DNA from: Marine Group I thaumarchaeote
GTDB taxonomy: Archaea > Thermoproteota > Nitrososphaeria > Nitrososphaerales > Nitrosopumilaceae
DNA: 64,000 nucleotides
Reading direction: 5' to 3'
NCBI GenBank assembly: GCA_013390905.1
Contig: JACATG010000006.1
Coordinates: 1 to 64,000, forward strand
Both the position numbers and the translations under genes were made by a program. Positions within the stretch are counted from its first letter, which is position 1; the number at the start of each line of letters is the position of its first letter. This document shows positions 28,009 to 37,086 of the stretch, piece by piece. A model generated the notes under the pieces. It was not told the DNA's origin. It saw nothing but the letters and a program-made list of their open reading frames with translations, and ran no database searches.

Positions 28009-28509
28009 TTGAGCATTCAAATTCTCCAGTATGAATTTCTTGGACCTATCCCTCTTGATGAATGGGGACCTCCAATGGAAAAACTGGTATACTTGATCTT
28101 TTCTAGAGACAAGGACAATTTCAATATCGTTTATGTTGGCGACTGTGAAAAGACTGATGACCAGTCTTTTTTTGTTCAAAATTCACATTTCAAATGTTGG
28201 GTCCAACAGTCAAAGTCTGAAAAATCTTTGTATCTTGCTATATTGCCTTTATTTGAATCAAATAGTAATTACAGACAAAATGTAATCAATAAGATAATGA
28301 TTCACTATACACCACCTTGTAATTCTGCTGATATTCCTGAGGTAAAACCTGATTATGTTGTTCAAAAAACGGAAGAACCAAGTTTAGAGCCAAAAAAATT
28401 TTCTTGTCCTTGTTGTGGCTCTGAAATGAAATCTGAAAAAATTCTTGAAAAATCTACTCTATATCGTTGCACTGGTTGTGGAATAAGCGATACAAAGCTT
28501 AATTCTTGA
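28009..28509 (+). CDS. hypothetical protein with C-terminal zinc ribbon
   Basis: 166 residues. The N-terminal domain (about 1-105) is unrecognised, with segments such as EWGPPMEKLVYLIFSR and NIVYVGDCEKTDD that read like an alpha/beta fold. After a linker of polar residues, a zinc ribbon (CPCCGSEM then CTGCG) closes the protein. Start is TTG at 28009, which is weakly supported. It converges with the next ORF by 11 bp. Confidence 0.65.
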   Translation: MSIQILQYEFLGPIPLDEWGPPMEKLVYLIFSRDKDNFNIVYVGDCEKTDDQSFFVQNSHFKCWVQQSKSEKSLYLAILPLFESNSNYRQNVINKIMIHYTPPCNSADIPEVKPDYVVQKTEEPSLEPKKFSCPCCGSEMKSEKILEKSTLYRCTGCGISDTKLNS

Positions 28510-28732
28510 CTTTGTTTTGTACATCAAACAATTGCAACATTAACAAGTCTATCGCCTTTTTCAAATGCTGAAATTCATTAATTGAATGCATTTGGCCTTC
28601 TACCAGAGCTCTCATGATTTTAATTGAATTTTTTTGATAATCATCTGATGCAACAATTTCCATAGCATTAAGTTTTGATAATATGTTATCTAAGTCTTGA
28701 ATCATTTCATCTGATGGTTTGTGTTTGTCCAT
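28499..28732 (-). CDS. small helical hypothetical protein
   Basis: 77-residue, probably all-helical soluble protein with heptad-like Leu/Ile spacing (IQDLDNILSKLNAMEI, FQHLKKAIDLLMLQLFDV), compatible with a short coiled coil. Unrecognised. It lies 33 bp downstream of the small zinc-ribbon gene on the same strand. Confidence 0.6.
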   Translation of the reverse strand: MDKHKPSDEMIQDLDNILSKLNAMEIVASDDYQKNSIKIMRALVEGQMHSINEFQHLKKAIDLLMLQLFDVQNKVKN

Positions 28733-28765
28733 AATTTATCTGAAAAGATTTTGATATATGAATCG

Positions 28766-28918
28766 TTACAACAGATCTTCATCAATCTTTTCGATTGGAT
28801 CCAAGAATTGTTGGCATGTACAGGTTGGGATTTGACATTTACCTGCCTTGATCATTGAACTACTATCTTCATTTAGAATATGTATTTCGTCTGTATGATG
28901 ACATCTCTTACAATTCAT
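28766..28918 (-). CDS. 50-aa zinc-ribbon-like microprotein
   Basis: Short ORF with ATG at 28918 and TAA at 28766. It begins MNCKRCHH and contains CQIPTCTC in the second half, giving two cysteine clusters suited to one zinc site. It is the only sensible reading of the 220-bp gap between the ADH gene and the helical protein. No family recognised. Confidence 0.6.
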   Translation of the reverse strand: MNCKRCHHTDEIHILNEDSSSMIKAGKCQIPTCTCQQFLDPIEKIDEDLL

Positions 28919-28955
28919 ATCAAAAAATCAATTTCTCCAATATTTAAGCCCAAAG

Positions 28956-29990
28956 TCAAGGAATTAAAACTGCTCTTGCCTCAATTTCTGAATCTTTTAA
29001 TTTTTTGAGTACCTCATTTGCACTTTCTAATGGAAATGTTTGAGAAATCACTTCAATATTTTTTTCATCACATATCTTTATGACTTGCTCCATGTCTTTT
29101 GTTGTACCTATTAGAGTTCCTCTGATTGTCTTTTCTTCAAATGCCATAAATGCTGGGTTTTCTCCAACTGTTGCAATTACAATCAATCCTCCCTTCTTTA
29201 CTGATTTTATCGCAGTATCTGTAACAATATCTGCTGGTGCAAAAACTATGGCAGCATCTAACATTCCATGTTTTTCTTTTAATTTATTTAGGAACTCTTC
29301 TTGATTTTCAGAAAAAGTCATTGCATCCATTGCACCTAATCTTTTTGCAACATCAAGATGATTTTGAGTTCTAGAAAATGCAATCACATCACAATTTTCT
29401 ACTTTGGCAAATTGAACTGCCATGTGGCCAACTCCACCAATTCCAAAAATTCCAATTTTTTTATGTAGTTCTGGTTCTGCAGCTTTAACTGCTTTGTATG
29501 CTGTGATTCCGGCACAAAATAATGGTGCAGCATATTCTGGTTTCATACTTTCTGGGACTTTGGTTGCAAAATCCTCTATCACTGTAATGTATTCTGTATA
29601 TCCACCCTTGAAAGATTCTCCTGTTATTGTTGATGATTCGCAAAGGTTCTCTTTTCCTACTTTACAATATTGACAATCTTTGCATGTCTCAAGAAGTGGA
29701 GTAATTCCTGCCCTATCTCCAACTTTGAATTTAGTAACACTTTCTCCAATCTGAACTACTTTTCCAACTATTTCGTGACCTGGAACCGTTGGAAGAGTTG
29801 GTGGAATTCCTATGTCTTTCCAATCTCCTTCAATCCCGTGAAGCTGTGAATGGCAAACTCCACATGCTTCAATTTTTAGTAAAATCTCATTTGGCCTTTG
29901 AATTTCATGCCTATCTATCTCAGTTAGTTTCAATGGGTTTGTCTCAATCGCAGCACATTCAGAAAGTACCATTGCACGCATTTTTTCCAT
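28956..29990 (-). CDS. adh: zinc-dependent alcohol dehydrogenase (MDR family)
   Basis: Medium-chain dehydrogenase. Numbered from the upstream ATG at 30005, catalytic zinc ligands are C48 (ACGVCHS) and H77/E78 (PGHE), and the structural zinc site is C108, C111, C114 and C122. The Rossmann motif is GIFGIGGVGHMA. About 345 residues is normal. I placed the start at ATG 29990 (MEKMRAMV). Substrate cannot be read; a role in aldehyde or alcohol turnover is inferred. Confidence 0.9.
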   Translation of the reverse strand: MEKMRAMVLSECAAIETNPLKLTEIDRHEIQRPNEILLKIEACGVCHSQLHGIEGDWKDIGIPPTLPTVPGHEIVGKVVQIGESVTKFKVGDRAGITPLLETCKDCQYCKVGKENLCESSTITGESFKGGYTEYITVIEDFATKVPESMKPEYAAPLFCAGITAYKAVKAAEPELHKKIGIFGIGGVGHMAVQFAKVENCDVIAFSRTQNHLDVAKRLGAMDAMTFSENQEEFLNKLKEKHGMLDAAIVFAPADIVTDTAIKSVKKGGLIVIATVGENPAFMAFEEKTIRGTLIGTTKDMEQVIKICDEKNIEVISQTFPLESANEVLKKLKDSEIEARAVLIP

Positions 29991-30005
29991 AATTTTAAAA
30001 ATCAA

Positions 30006-30587
30006 GCACGAAATTTTAAGATTCGCACATTCAAAGTTGACTAAACCTTATGCTTCTCAGAATTAGAGAGTAGGGTGTCTGTTATGTTGGTGTTAGTTGG
30101 TAGGCATGGTCTTCATGGATGTTGAATAGTCCTCTGATTTTTTCCTGAGATCTTTCATACTTTCCAATACCTTTGACTTTATCTGAGAGAAGATCATATC
30201 ACTCTAAGATATTTTTGAAATCAAGGAGGGTGAGTTCGCACTAGTACGTAGTCTTGAGTTGATTTTTAGGAAAAATTAGTGTAAAAGCGAGATTGGTCTA
30301 TTGCTTAGGATAGCCCAACCTCTGACCATTGGATTTGTCATTGCTGACAGTTTCAACACCCGTTGGATATTATTCAATTCAATTGAATCCCATATGAGTT
30401 AATGGAATGTAAACCAAGTAGACTAATCCATCTCTTAATAGCCGTGTAATAGCCGTGTTAAAACATGGTAAAAATGACAATAGGTGTCTATAAGTCAAAT
30501 AAAATGCAAAAAGAATGGAATACTAGTAATACTATTCAAAAAAACAAACAATCATTCCATTACTGAATATAGAGTGGATTGAGTTTT
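30006..30587. other. 582-bp region without an intact gene
   Basis: No complete gene seen on either strand. On the minus strand, one frame from 30398 to 30093 reads like protein (for example NNIQRVLKLSAMTNP and KSKVLESMKDLRKKSEDYS) but carries two in-frame stops, so it may be a decayed gene; a second minus frame ending at 30082 (LLSDKVKGIGKYERS) is also protein-like. A tandem 11-bp repeat is at 30437-30458. No SRP or RNase P RNA core motif was found. Confidence 0.4.
30437..30458. repeat. tandem 11-bp direct repeat
   Basis: AATAGCCGTGT occurs twice in immediate succession. The 11-bp period is one helical turn, as expected for adjacent binding sites of a dimeric regulator, but it could be chance duplication. 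It lies downstream of the minus-strand gene at 30588. Confidence 0.5.
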
Positions 30588-30974
30588 TTATGATTTATGT
30601 TTTTTTGCAAGCATCTCAAAGATCTCAACAGATTTGTCTTGACAATAGTCATAGGAGTGCATATACATCTCAGCTGCATTTTGTAAATCTCCTACTTCTT
30701 CATACATTTTACCTGCAGTTTCATGTGCATCCAGATGCAAGCTACTGAATCTTTCTGCAATGAAAGATATTTTCTGGTGTACCTCTTTGGTAGTTTCTTT
30801 AATTTCATCTACATATGGTGATACGTCATTATCATTCATTGCATCTTTGGAGATATTGACAATTTCAGGAAATACGTTGTCTTGAATTCTTGAAGACAAT
30901 GAGATGTAGATCTCAAAAGTTTTCTCATACAACATTGCTATTGCTTTCCATTTGTTTGCATTCAGGATGGTCAT
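30588..30974 (-). CDS. helical hypothetical protein
   Basis: 128 residues, mostly alpha-helical, acidic and without membrane segments. The C-terminal part (AGKMYEEVGDLQNAAEMYMH) resembles one TPR-like hairpin. The family is not recognised. It stands alone, with gene-poor DNA on both sides. Confidence 0.6.
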   Translation of the reverse strand: MTILNANKWKAIAMLYEKTFEIYISLSSRIQDNVFPEIVNISKDAMNDNDVSPYVDEIKETTKEVHQKISFIAERFSSLHLDAHETAGKMYEEVGDLQNAAEMYMHSYDYCQDKSVEIFEMLAKKHKS

Positions 30975-31125
30975 AAATCCAAATCTCCATTACATTTGTC
31001 AATAGATTGCTCCCTTGACTCTCTGATGTCTATCATAGAATGATTTTATTTTTGAGATTAAGAGAGATGGGTTATTGTGGAATTTGTGTCTAATTGCTGT
31101 ATAGAATCCTTAATTCTTAGTAAAG

Positions 31126-31296
31126 ATGTATAATTTCATAATGACAGTTGGAACTGGCAATTGCAGAGTTTGTGGAAAACAGGTTATATTTGAATATGAG
31201 GGAAAAACGTTAACTACGGAGATTCTTGATAAACAAAAATGTAGTGATTCAAGATGTCATGGCGTAGGATTACTCCCACCACGATCTGATTCTTAG
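31126..31296 (+). CDS. 56-aa zinc-finger-like microprotein
   Basis: Short ORF from ATG 31126 (or ATG 31141, giving MTVGTGN) to TAG at 31294-31296. Two cysteine pairs, CRVCGK and CSDSRCHG, are separated by a strand-rich segment, a typical zinc-ribbon layout. It fills part of a gap that otherwise has no gene. Function unknown. Confidence 0.62.
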   Translation: MYNFIMTVGTGNCRVCGKQVIFEYEGKTLTTEILDKQKCSDSRCHGVGLLPPRSDS

Positions 31297-31457
31297 TTGA
31301 CAAAATTCGATTCGCATAGACAAATTCATCAACAACCACGAATTAGTTATTAACTTAGACATACAAAAATCTCTTGATTCTCATAGGTTCCAAGAATTTT
31401 CTGGGTTTTAAAAAATAGTCTTTACTGTTCCGTTATGAACTAAGTATCCGTTTGTTA

Positions 31458-31487
31458 TGACGTTAGAAAAATAAAGGGCTGACGTTA
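31458..31487. promoter_or_regulatory. TGACGTTA direct repeats flanking a TATA-like box
   Basis: TGACGTTA occurs at 31458-31465 and 31480-31487, 22 bp apart (about two helical turns). Between them lies AAAAATAAA, about 27 bp upstream of the ATG at 31497, so the repeats bracket the probable core promoter. Operator function is inference. Confidence 0.4.
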
Positions 31488-31496
31488 CATCATATT

Positions 31497-31730
31497 ATGA
31501 CTCAAATTTCAAACGAAGATCGTGAAAGAGTTAAACTATTACGGCTTGTTTCAGACTCTAAAAATGAATTCAAAAAACTCTCTCTGGAACAATTAAAACG
31601 CCTGGAAGAACTAGTTAAAAAAAAAGATTACAGTCATGACAAAAAAGCCCACAAATCAAAAATGAAATTACTAGGAAAAATCAATGTTAGGATTTACGAA
31701 ATAACAGAAGGACGAAGTATCTGGGGCTAA
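31497..31730 (+). CDS. small basic helical hypothetical protein
   Basis: 77 residues, Lys-rich and charged, predicted helical (LSLEQLKRLEELVKKKDYSHDKK). No membrane segment or recognised family. A nucleic-acid-binding role would suit its charge but is not shown. It precedes the YyaL gene by 43 bp. Confidence 0.55.
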   Translation: MTQISNEDRERVKLLRLVSDSKNEFKKLSLEQLKRLEELVKKKDYSHDKKAHKSKMKLLGKINVRIYEITEGRSIWG

Positions 31731-31773
31731 ACAAACCAATTAAGTACAAATATTCTAACGATTTTGATTAACT

Positions 31774-33801
31774 ATGGCAGAAAACAGTCTGATAAATGAA
31801 TCAAGTCCATATTTGCTTCAGCATGCACACAATCCTGTTGACTGGCATGCATGGAATGATGAGACACTAAAAAAAGCAAAAGATGAAAACAAGCCAATTT
31901 TTCTAAGTATTGGATATAGCTCATGTCACTGGTGTCATGTAATGGCACATGAATCATTTGAAAATGAGGAAGTTGCCAAATTTATGAACGAGAATTTTGT
32001 GAACATAAAGGTTGACAGAGAAGAAAGACCTGATATCGATGATATTTATCAAAAAGTTTGTCAGATAGCAACAGGTCAGGGTGGTTGGCCATTGAGTATC
32101 TTTCTTACTCCAGATCAAAAACCATTCTATGTTGGAACTTATTTTCCTGTATTGGATTCCTATGGACGTAAAGGATTTGGAAGCATTTGCAGGCAACTCT
32201 CACAAGCATGGAAAGAAAAACCAAAAGATATTGAAAAATCTGCTGAGGGCTTTGTTGATGCACTACATAAAACCGAAACTCCAAAAGTTTCAGCAAAATT
32301 AGAACGAACTATACTTGATGAGGCTGCCATGAATCTGTTTCAAATAGGTGATTCAACTTATGGTGGATTTGGCTCTGCTCCTAAATTTCCAAATGCTGCA
32401 AATATTTCGTTTTTGTTTCGTTATGCTAAACTTTCAGGCCTCTCAAAATTCAATGAATTTGCGCTCAAAACTCTTAACAAAATGGCAAAGGGTGGGATCT
32501 TTGATCAAATTGGAGGTGGTTTTCATAGATATTCCACTGATGCAAAATGGTTGGTTCCTCATTTTGAAAAAATGCTTTATGACAATGCTTTGATTCCTGT
32601 AAATTATGCAGAAGCCTACCAAATAACAAAAGATCCTTTCTATCTTGATGTATTACAAAAAACACTTGATTTTGTACTACGTGAAATGACTTTGCCAGAA
32701 GGTGGATTTTATTCTGCCTATGATGCAGACTCTGAAGGAATTGAAGGAAAATTCTACGTTTGGAAGAAAAGTGAAATTAAAGAAATTCTTGGCAGTGACG
32801 CTGATCTCTTTTGCCTTTATTATGATGTTACTGATGGGGGAAATTGGGAAGGCAATAATATCCTTTGTAACAATCTCAATATCTCAACTATTGCTTTCAA
32901 TTTTGGAACTACAGAAGAGAAGGTTCAAGATATTTTAAAATCGTGTTCTGAAAAATTATTAAAAGTTCGCTCAATGAGAACACGACCAGGTTTAGATGAT
33001 AAGATATTAGTTTCATGGAATTCACTAATGATTACCGCATTTGCAAAAGGTTATCGTGTAACAAACGATCCAAAGTATCTAAATGCTGCAAAAACTTGTA
33101 TCGCCTTCATTGAAAGTAATCTCTTTGCAGATGATAAACTATTACGAACTTACAAAAACGGAACTGCAAAAATTGATGGATATCTTGAAGATTACTCCTA
33201 TTTTATTAATGCATTATTAGATGTATTTGAAATTGAACCTGAACCCAAATATCTTAAACTAGCTTTAAAACTGGGACATCATTTAGTAGATCACTTTTGG
33301 GATTCCGAGAACAATAGCTTTTTTATGACTTCAGATGATCATGAAAAACTAATCGTTCGACCAAAAAGCAATTATGATTTATCTTTGCCCTCAGGAAATT
33401 CTGTTTCTGCTTTTGTGATGCTTAGATTATATCATCTATCTCAAGAGCAAAATTTCCTTCAGATTGTCACCAAAATTCTGGAATCTCAGGCACAAATGGC
33501 AGCTGAAAATCCATTTGGATTTGGATATTTGCTTAACACACTTTCTATCTATTTACAAAAACCTGTAGAAATTACCATTATCAACACAGAAAATTCTGAG
33601 ATCTGCAAATCTCTTCTTACAAACTATTTGCCTAATTCCTTCATGGTTACAATTCAAAATTCTACTCAGTTAGAAAATCTATCTGAATTTCCTTTCTTTG
33701 CTGGAAAAACTTTTGAAGAAAAAACTTCAGTTTTTGTTTGTAAAGATTTTTCTTGTTCTTTACCATTACATACAATTGATGAAATAAATTCACATCTTTA
33801 G
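31774..33801 (+). CDS. YyaL/SSP411-like thioredoxin-domain protein (DUF255)
   Basis: 675 residues. The N-terminal DUF255 thioredoxin-like domain has [11 protein letters not shown] and the C51-H-W-C54 motif (SSCHWCHVM), followed by an alpha/alpha-barrel (six-hairpin glycosidase-like) region with [15 protein letters not shown] and [10 protein letters not shown]. Homologues are widespread, but their reaction is not established; redox and sugar-epimerase roles have been suggested. Its end overlaps a convergent ORF by 4 bp. Confidence 0.9.
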   Translation: MAENSLINESSPYLLQHAHNPVDWHAWNDETLKKAKDENKPIFLSIGYSSCHWCHVMAHESFENEEVAKFMNENFVNIKVDREERPDIDDIYQKVCQIATGQGGWPLSIFLTPDQKPFYVGTYFPVLDSYGRKGFGSICRQLSQAWKEKPKDIEKSAEGFVDALHKTETPKVSAKLERTILDEAAMNLFQIGDSTYGGFGSAPKFPNAANISFLFRYAKLSGLSKFNEFALKTLNKMAKGGIFDQIGGGFHRYSTDAKWLVPHFEKMLYDNALIPVNYAEAYQITKDPFYLDVLQKTLDFVLREMTLPEGGFYSAYDADSEGIEGKFYVWKKSEIKEILGSDADLFCLYYDVTDGGNWEGNNILCNNLNISTIAFNFGTTEEKVQDILKSCSEKLLKVRSMRTRPGLDDKILVSWNSLMITAFAKGYRVTNDPKYLNAAKTCIAFIESNLFADDKLLRTYKNGTAKIDGYLEDYSYFINALLDVFEIEPEPKYLKLALKLGHHLVDHFWDSENNSFFMTSDDHEKLIVRPKSNYDLSLPSGNSVSAFVMLRLYHLSQEQNFLQIVTKILESQAQMAAENPFGFGYLLNTLSIYLQKPVEITIINTENSEICKSLLTNYLPNSFMVTIQNSTQLENLSEFPFFAGKTFEEKTSVFVCKDFSCSLPLHTIDEINSHL

Positions 33802-34175
33802 ATTTTTTTCAAATCCACCTCAATAATATTTCCAACTTGAGGCCTCCCCATATTATTATATCTTGATTTTGGCATTGTTATTGTGATTTGTGTTTGCTGA
33901 TAGGTTTTGATATTAATAGTTGGTTGAGCTTGCAATATTGCTTCTAGTAATGGCATAACCTGTTCTTTAGTTTCTGAATCAAGTTTTTTTGAAACATTTT
34001 CTATAATCAACTGTTTCTGTGAAACTGGCTCAGTTGTGACATTTTCAATTAATGTCAATTGAACCATTTGAGCGTTATCCACTATCTGTGTAATTTTAAA
34101 TTCATTTGTTTCCGACAATACACAGTTTGATTTTTTTGATGATTTATCTTTAACGAATTGAGAAATATAATGCAA
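33798..34175 (-). CDS. hypothetical protein, possibly frameshifted from its membrane anchor
   Basis: 125 residues, polar and strand-rich, with no known domain. The only available start is TTG at 34175, preceded two codons earlier by a stop. A 30-residue ORF encoding a perfect membrane anchor (34150-34242) overlaps its 5' end in the other frame. A one-base shift in the overlap would fuse anchor and domain into one protein. So this may be the body of a frameshifted or coupled gene. Confidence 0.55.
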   Translation of the reverse strand: MHYISQFVKDKSSKKSNCVLSETNEFKITQIVDNAQMVQLTLIENVTTEPVSQKQLIIENVSKKLDSETKEQVMPLLEAILQAQPTINIKTYQQTQITITMPKSRYNNMGRPQVGNIIEVDLKKI

Positions 34176-34242
34176 ATACTGCTATCCCCACAGCTGAGGC
34201 TACTCCTAAACCAAAGATGATTTTACTTCCATCTACCTTCAT
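34150..34242 (-). CDS. 30-aa transmembrane peptide, overlapping the next ORF
   Basis: ATG at 34242 opens a short frame, MKVDGSKIIFGLG followed by a hydrophobic helix and ending in SIR, then TAA at 34150. It overlaps the start of the downstream soluble ORF by 26 bp in a different frame. It is either a separate microprotein with translational coupling, or the original N-terminal anchor of that protein. Confidence 0.5.
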   Translation of the reverse strand: MKVDGSKIIFGLGVASAVGIAVFALYFSIR

Positions 34243-34384
34243 GATTCTTTTTCTTACAAATACAATTAAACTGTAACTAATTTCCTGTTTTTTTGAAAAC
34301 CACTTTATTATAATTTCTACGTAGGTGTTTTTATCGAAAATCCAAAATTCTTGTAATCATAACTGTACAATTAAAAATAATAAA

Positions 34385-34732
34385 TTATGAATTATTTTCT
34401 GCCGAATCTTGATCTGACTCGTTTTCTGATTCCTTTTCATCAACTTGTACTTCAGATATTCCGAGTATGGATTTCTTAATTACAGTGGCTTGTTCTTTCA
34501 TTATTTGATTAAATTCTCGCATATCTTCTAAACTCGGTGTCAGCTGTTGGTTTTGGTATGCTTGTAAAAATCCAGAATACACACATCCTGTGATGATTCC
34601 AAATGTAGTGTCTGGAACAGATTCTACCTCTGGAACAAAATTTTCTGCAATCTGTCTATATGATTCTGATTCACTAATGTAGTAATCAATTAAACTGTCG
34701 ATGAAATCCTTATTCTCTTTAGAAATTACCAT
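34385..34732 (-). CDS. hypothetical protein with acidic tail
   Basis: 115 residues, mainly helical, with a polar acidic C-terminus (EKESENESDQDSAENNS). No recognised domain. The segment FGIITGCVYSGFLQAYQ is moderately hydrophobic, probably a buried helix. It is divergent from the gene at 34807. Confidence 0.6.
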   Translation of the reverse strand: MVISKENKDFIDSLIDYYISESESYRQIAENFVPEVESVPDTTFGIITGCVYSGFLQAYQNQQLTPSLEDMREFNQIMKEQATVIKKSILGISEVQVDEKESENESDQDSAENNS

Positions 34733-34806
34733 GACTTTTTCTATTTTTCCTAGTTTATTTAATTGTCTTTGATAAATCGTTTATTTATTCATAAATTATT
34801 TTCTAG

Positions 34807-35265
34807 ATGTTGTGGAAATTAGAATTAGATGAAGGTTATTTTCGTATATTTGATTCCAAAAAATTGATTGTGGGATATTTTGATCCTGATTATGGTGAAA
34901 TTTATCCAAAAGAAAATTCTGAAGAAATTATTTTATCTATGTTAAAAAATCATGATAAAATTTTGGGTGGGATCATTATGGTCCCTCTTGTCAAGTTTAG
35001 ATTATTTGATACTGATTTGGATACTAGTCTTTCTGAAGTAGAAAAAAATGTAAATCGAGTAACAGAACATTTACAAAAATGGAAAAATTTCTTATCTCAA
35101 ACAAACCGTCTTGTTCACTCTATTAGAATATCTCATACTGATCAAGATATGTTAACAATTACTTTTCAGGTAAAATTTTCAAAACCAACACCTCTAGAAA
35201 AAATAAAACTAATGGAAGAGATTTTTCCTACCTTAGATTTGTTACAAAAATCAAGTTTGGTATGA
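34807..35265 (+). CDS. hypothetical protein
   Basis: 152-residue soluble alpha/beta protein: an N-terminal strand-rich part (LWKLELDEGYFRIFDSKKL), a basic amphipathic helix in the middle (VEKNVNRVTEHLQKWKNFL) and a final strand and helix. No family recognised. It overlaps the convergent PEFP-tail gene by 38 bp, an unusually long overlap. Confidence 0.6.
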   Translation: MLWKLELDEGYFRIFDSKKLIVGYFDPDYGEIYPKENSEEIILSMLKNHDKILGGIIMVPLVKFRLFDTDLDTSLSEVEKNVNRVTEHLQKWKNFLSQTNRLVHSIRISHTDQDMLTITFQVKFSKPTPLEKIKLMEEIFPTLDLLQKSSLV

Positions 35266-35986
35266 TTCTACCTGAATACTTTGTGATCCCAATATATGCA
35301 AATAATGTACCTACTAACAAAACAAATGTTCCAACAGGAAATTCTGGAACAGCTGCATACTCTTCTGATTCTGCAATCAACGTATAATCATTTATCCCAT
35401 TTGTTTGAATTTTATCAGGTATAGATACTACAAAGAACACATAATCATTCGCTCTTAGGTAATCTGGTTCTGGATGAACTCTTGATACTGCTGCAACATT
35501 TCCTTCATTGTCATAAAGTGTAACAATCACTGCTACAGTGTTGGCTGTAATATCTCCCCTATTGGTAACAGTTCCAGTTATAATCAAATTATTGTAATTG
35601 TCTCTAGATAACTCTGATTCAGTAATATCTATGGCCTGATTTTTTGGAGGACTAACTTTGTAATCTAATTCAAATGAATATGATTTTGTTTTTTTCACAT
35701 CATTATCTGTTAAAACAAGATCAAATGGACTTTTCATTCCTGGCATGATTGTATTTACTAAGGAACTTGTTTCCTTTATTGCAATTAAGTTTCCATCTTC
35801 ATCAAGTAAAGTTACATGAACATTAATTTGGTTTAACGGAACTTCTAAGTTGTTAATAATTTCACCAACAATGTGAATTGCATTGTCATCCCCTATGTAT
35901 TGCTGATCATTTTGGATAAATACTTCACCAAATGCTAATGGCATTAATCCAACAAAAATAATTATAATAATAAAAAATTTTTTCAT
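35228..35986 (-). CDS. secreted FxLYD-like protein with PEF-type C-terminal sorting tail
   Basis: Signal peptide (FFIIIIIFVGLMPLAFG), then two beta domains of the FxLYD kind (IVGEIINNLEVPLNQINVHV; IITGTVTNRGDITANTVAV). The C-terminus has VPEFPVGTFVLL with a hydrophobic helix and basic end. This resembles the PEFG-CTERM surface-sorting tail known in thaumarchaea, with PEFP in place of PEFG. It is probably displayed at the cell surface. Confidence 0.75.
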   Translation of the reverse strand: MKKFFIIIIIFVGLMPLAFGEVFIQNDQQYIGDDNAIHIVGEIINNLEVPLNQINVHVTLLDEDGNLIAIKETSSLVNTIMPGMKSPFDLVLTDNDVKKTKSYSFELDYKVSPPKNQAIDITESELSRDNYNNLIITGTVTNRGDITANTVAVIVTLYDNEGNVAAVSRVHPEPDYLRANDYVFFVVSIPDKIQTNGINDYTLIAESEEYAAVPEFPVGTFVLLVGTLFAYIGITKYSGRIIPNLIFVTNLR

Positions 35987-36077
35987 AATTTATTTGCATT
36001 ATATTCTTTAAAGAAGTTTATGTCAAATTTCTGATACTGTTAATAGTCTTAGATCGAATAACTGAAAATTTTTAAAG

Positions 36078-36767
36078 TTAAGGAAGATGCTCAATCTTCC
36101 ATTTTTCTGCCTCATTGATACAATTGAACCAATCAATTTCTATTTTATCTGAATCAAATTCTCCTGATTCGTTTATAAATTCTATATTACATTGGTTTTT
36201 CATATTTTCTGATACTTGAATGACTTTTTGTGTTAAACCACTTTGTGGAGCTTCAAACTTTTCTCCTTCATCATAATTTTTTACACCTGTTTTAGCTGAA
36301 TAAAATTCAACTAATCCAAGCATCTCATATTCTAAAGCTTCTTGAAATTGCGTATCTGATCTTATTTTTGCTGATTCATCTCCTGTTTTCATCCATTCAA
36401 TGAATTGTGAATCGCTTTCTAACTGAGTTTCAGATGAGATCTTTAACAATTCCACTGAACTCTTGAATAATTCTGGTGGTGTTAATTCATCGTATTTTGA
36501 AATTATTGTTTTGAACTCCTTCAAGTGTTTTTCATAATATTCCAACAATTCTTTTTTTGAAATATCTCCTTCGTTCCATCTAGTTTTTTCAGAATAGAAT
36601 TTTATTTGCAACTTTTGAACCTCTTCTTGAATTTGTTCTAATTCAATTCCAAACTGTAGGCCTTTTTGTTTGGTTTGTTCAACTGAATAACTATATGTTG
36701 CAATTGATCCAATAATGAAAATAGCGATTAAAGCAATTATGATGTTTTGAATTTTCTTTTTCTTCAA
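36078..36767 (-). CDS. membrane-anchored coiled-coil protein
   Basis: 229 residues. The basic start and one hydrophobic helix (residues 6-28) anchor a long helical, acidic domain outside or inside the membrane (ELEQIQEEVQKLQIKFYSEK). The C-terminal part has two cysteines. No family recognised. Its start overlaps the stop of the gene at 36764 by 4 bp, so the two form a small operon. Confidence 0.6.
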   Translation of the reverse strand: MKKKKIQNIIIALIAIFIIGSIATYSYSVEQTKQKGLQFGIELEQIQEEVQKLQIKFYSEKTRWNEGDISKKELLEYYEKHLKEFKTIISKYDELTPPELFKSSVELLKISSETQLESDSQFIEWMKTGDESAKIRSDTQFQEALEYEMLGLVEFYSAKTGVKNYDEGEKFEAPQSGLTQKVIQVSENMKNQCNIEFINESGEFDSDKIEIDWFNCINEAEKWKIEHLP

Positions 36768-37054
36768 AGATAATCTGTATAATTTCCGTCCTCATCTAAC
36801 TTTAGTTCGATTTTAAATTCAGTACCACTGATAAATGAATCATTGCGAGTTGTTCTGACTCTTCCTATAACAAGTTCATATGGCCAAATCTCAACTACTA
36901 TTGCACCTACTTTTGCAGTTGGTGTTTCTGTTATCACCATATCTTCACGCTTAACTCCATGTTTTTCTAGAATGTGAATAGTATGATCTAATAGTGGTTG
37001 AGGGTTGTTATTATTTAGTACCCAAACTGTTCCTTCATAATCAATTTTTTGCAA
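36764..37054 (-). CDS. hypothetical protein, upstream partner of the coiled-coil gene
   Basis: 96-residue alpha/beta soluble protein: a helix (LLDHTIHILEKHGV), strand-rich middle (VGAIVVEIWPYELVIGRVRTT) and acidic C-terminus. Not recognised. It is translationally coupled to the membrane coiled-coil gene and lies 32 bp downstream of a standalone RAM-domain gene on the same strand. Confidence 0.6.
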   Translation of the reverse strand: MQKIDYEGTVWVLNNNNPQPLLDHTIHILEKHGVKREDMVITETPTAKVGAIVVEIWPYELVIGRVRTTRNDSFISGTEFKIELKLDEDGNYTDYL

Positions 37055-37086
37055 TTTAAAATAATCCAGATTAACTCATATAACAA

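Noticed and set aside
30006-30587. SRP RNA or RNase P RNA in the gene-poor region
   Set aside because: None of the conserved core motifs of either RNA could be found on either strand.
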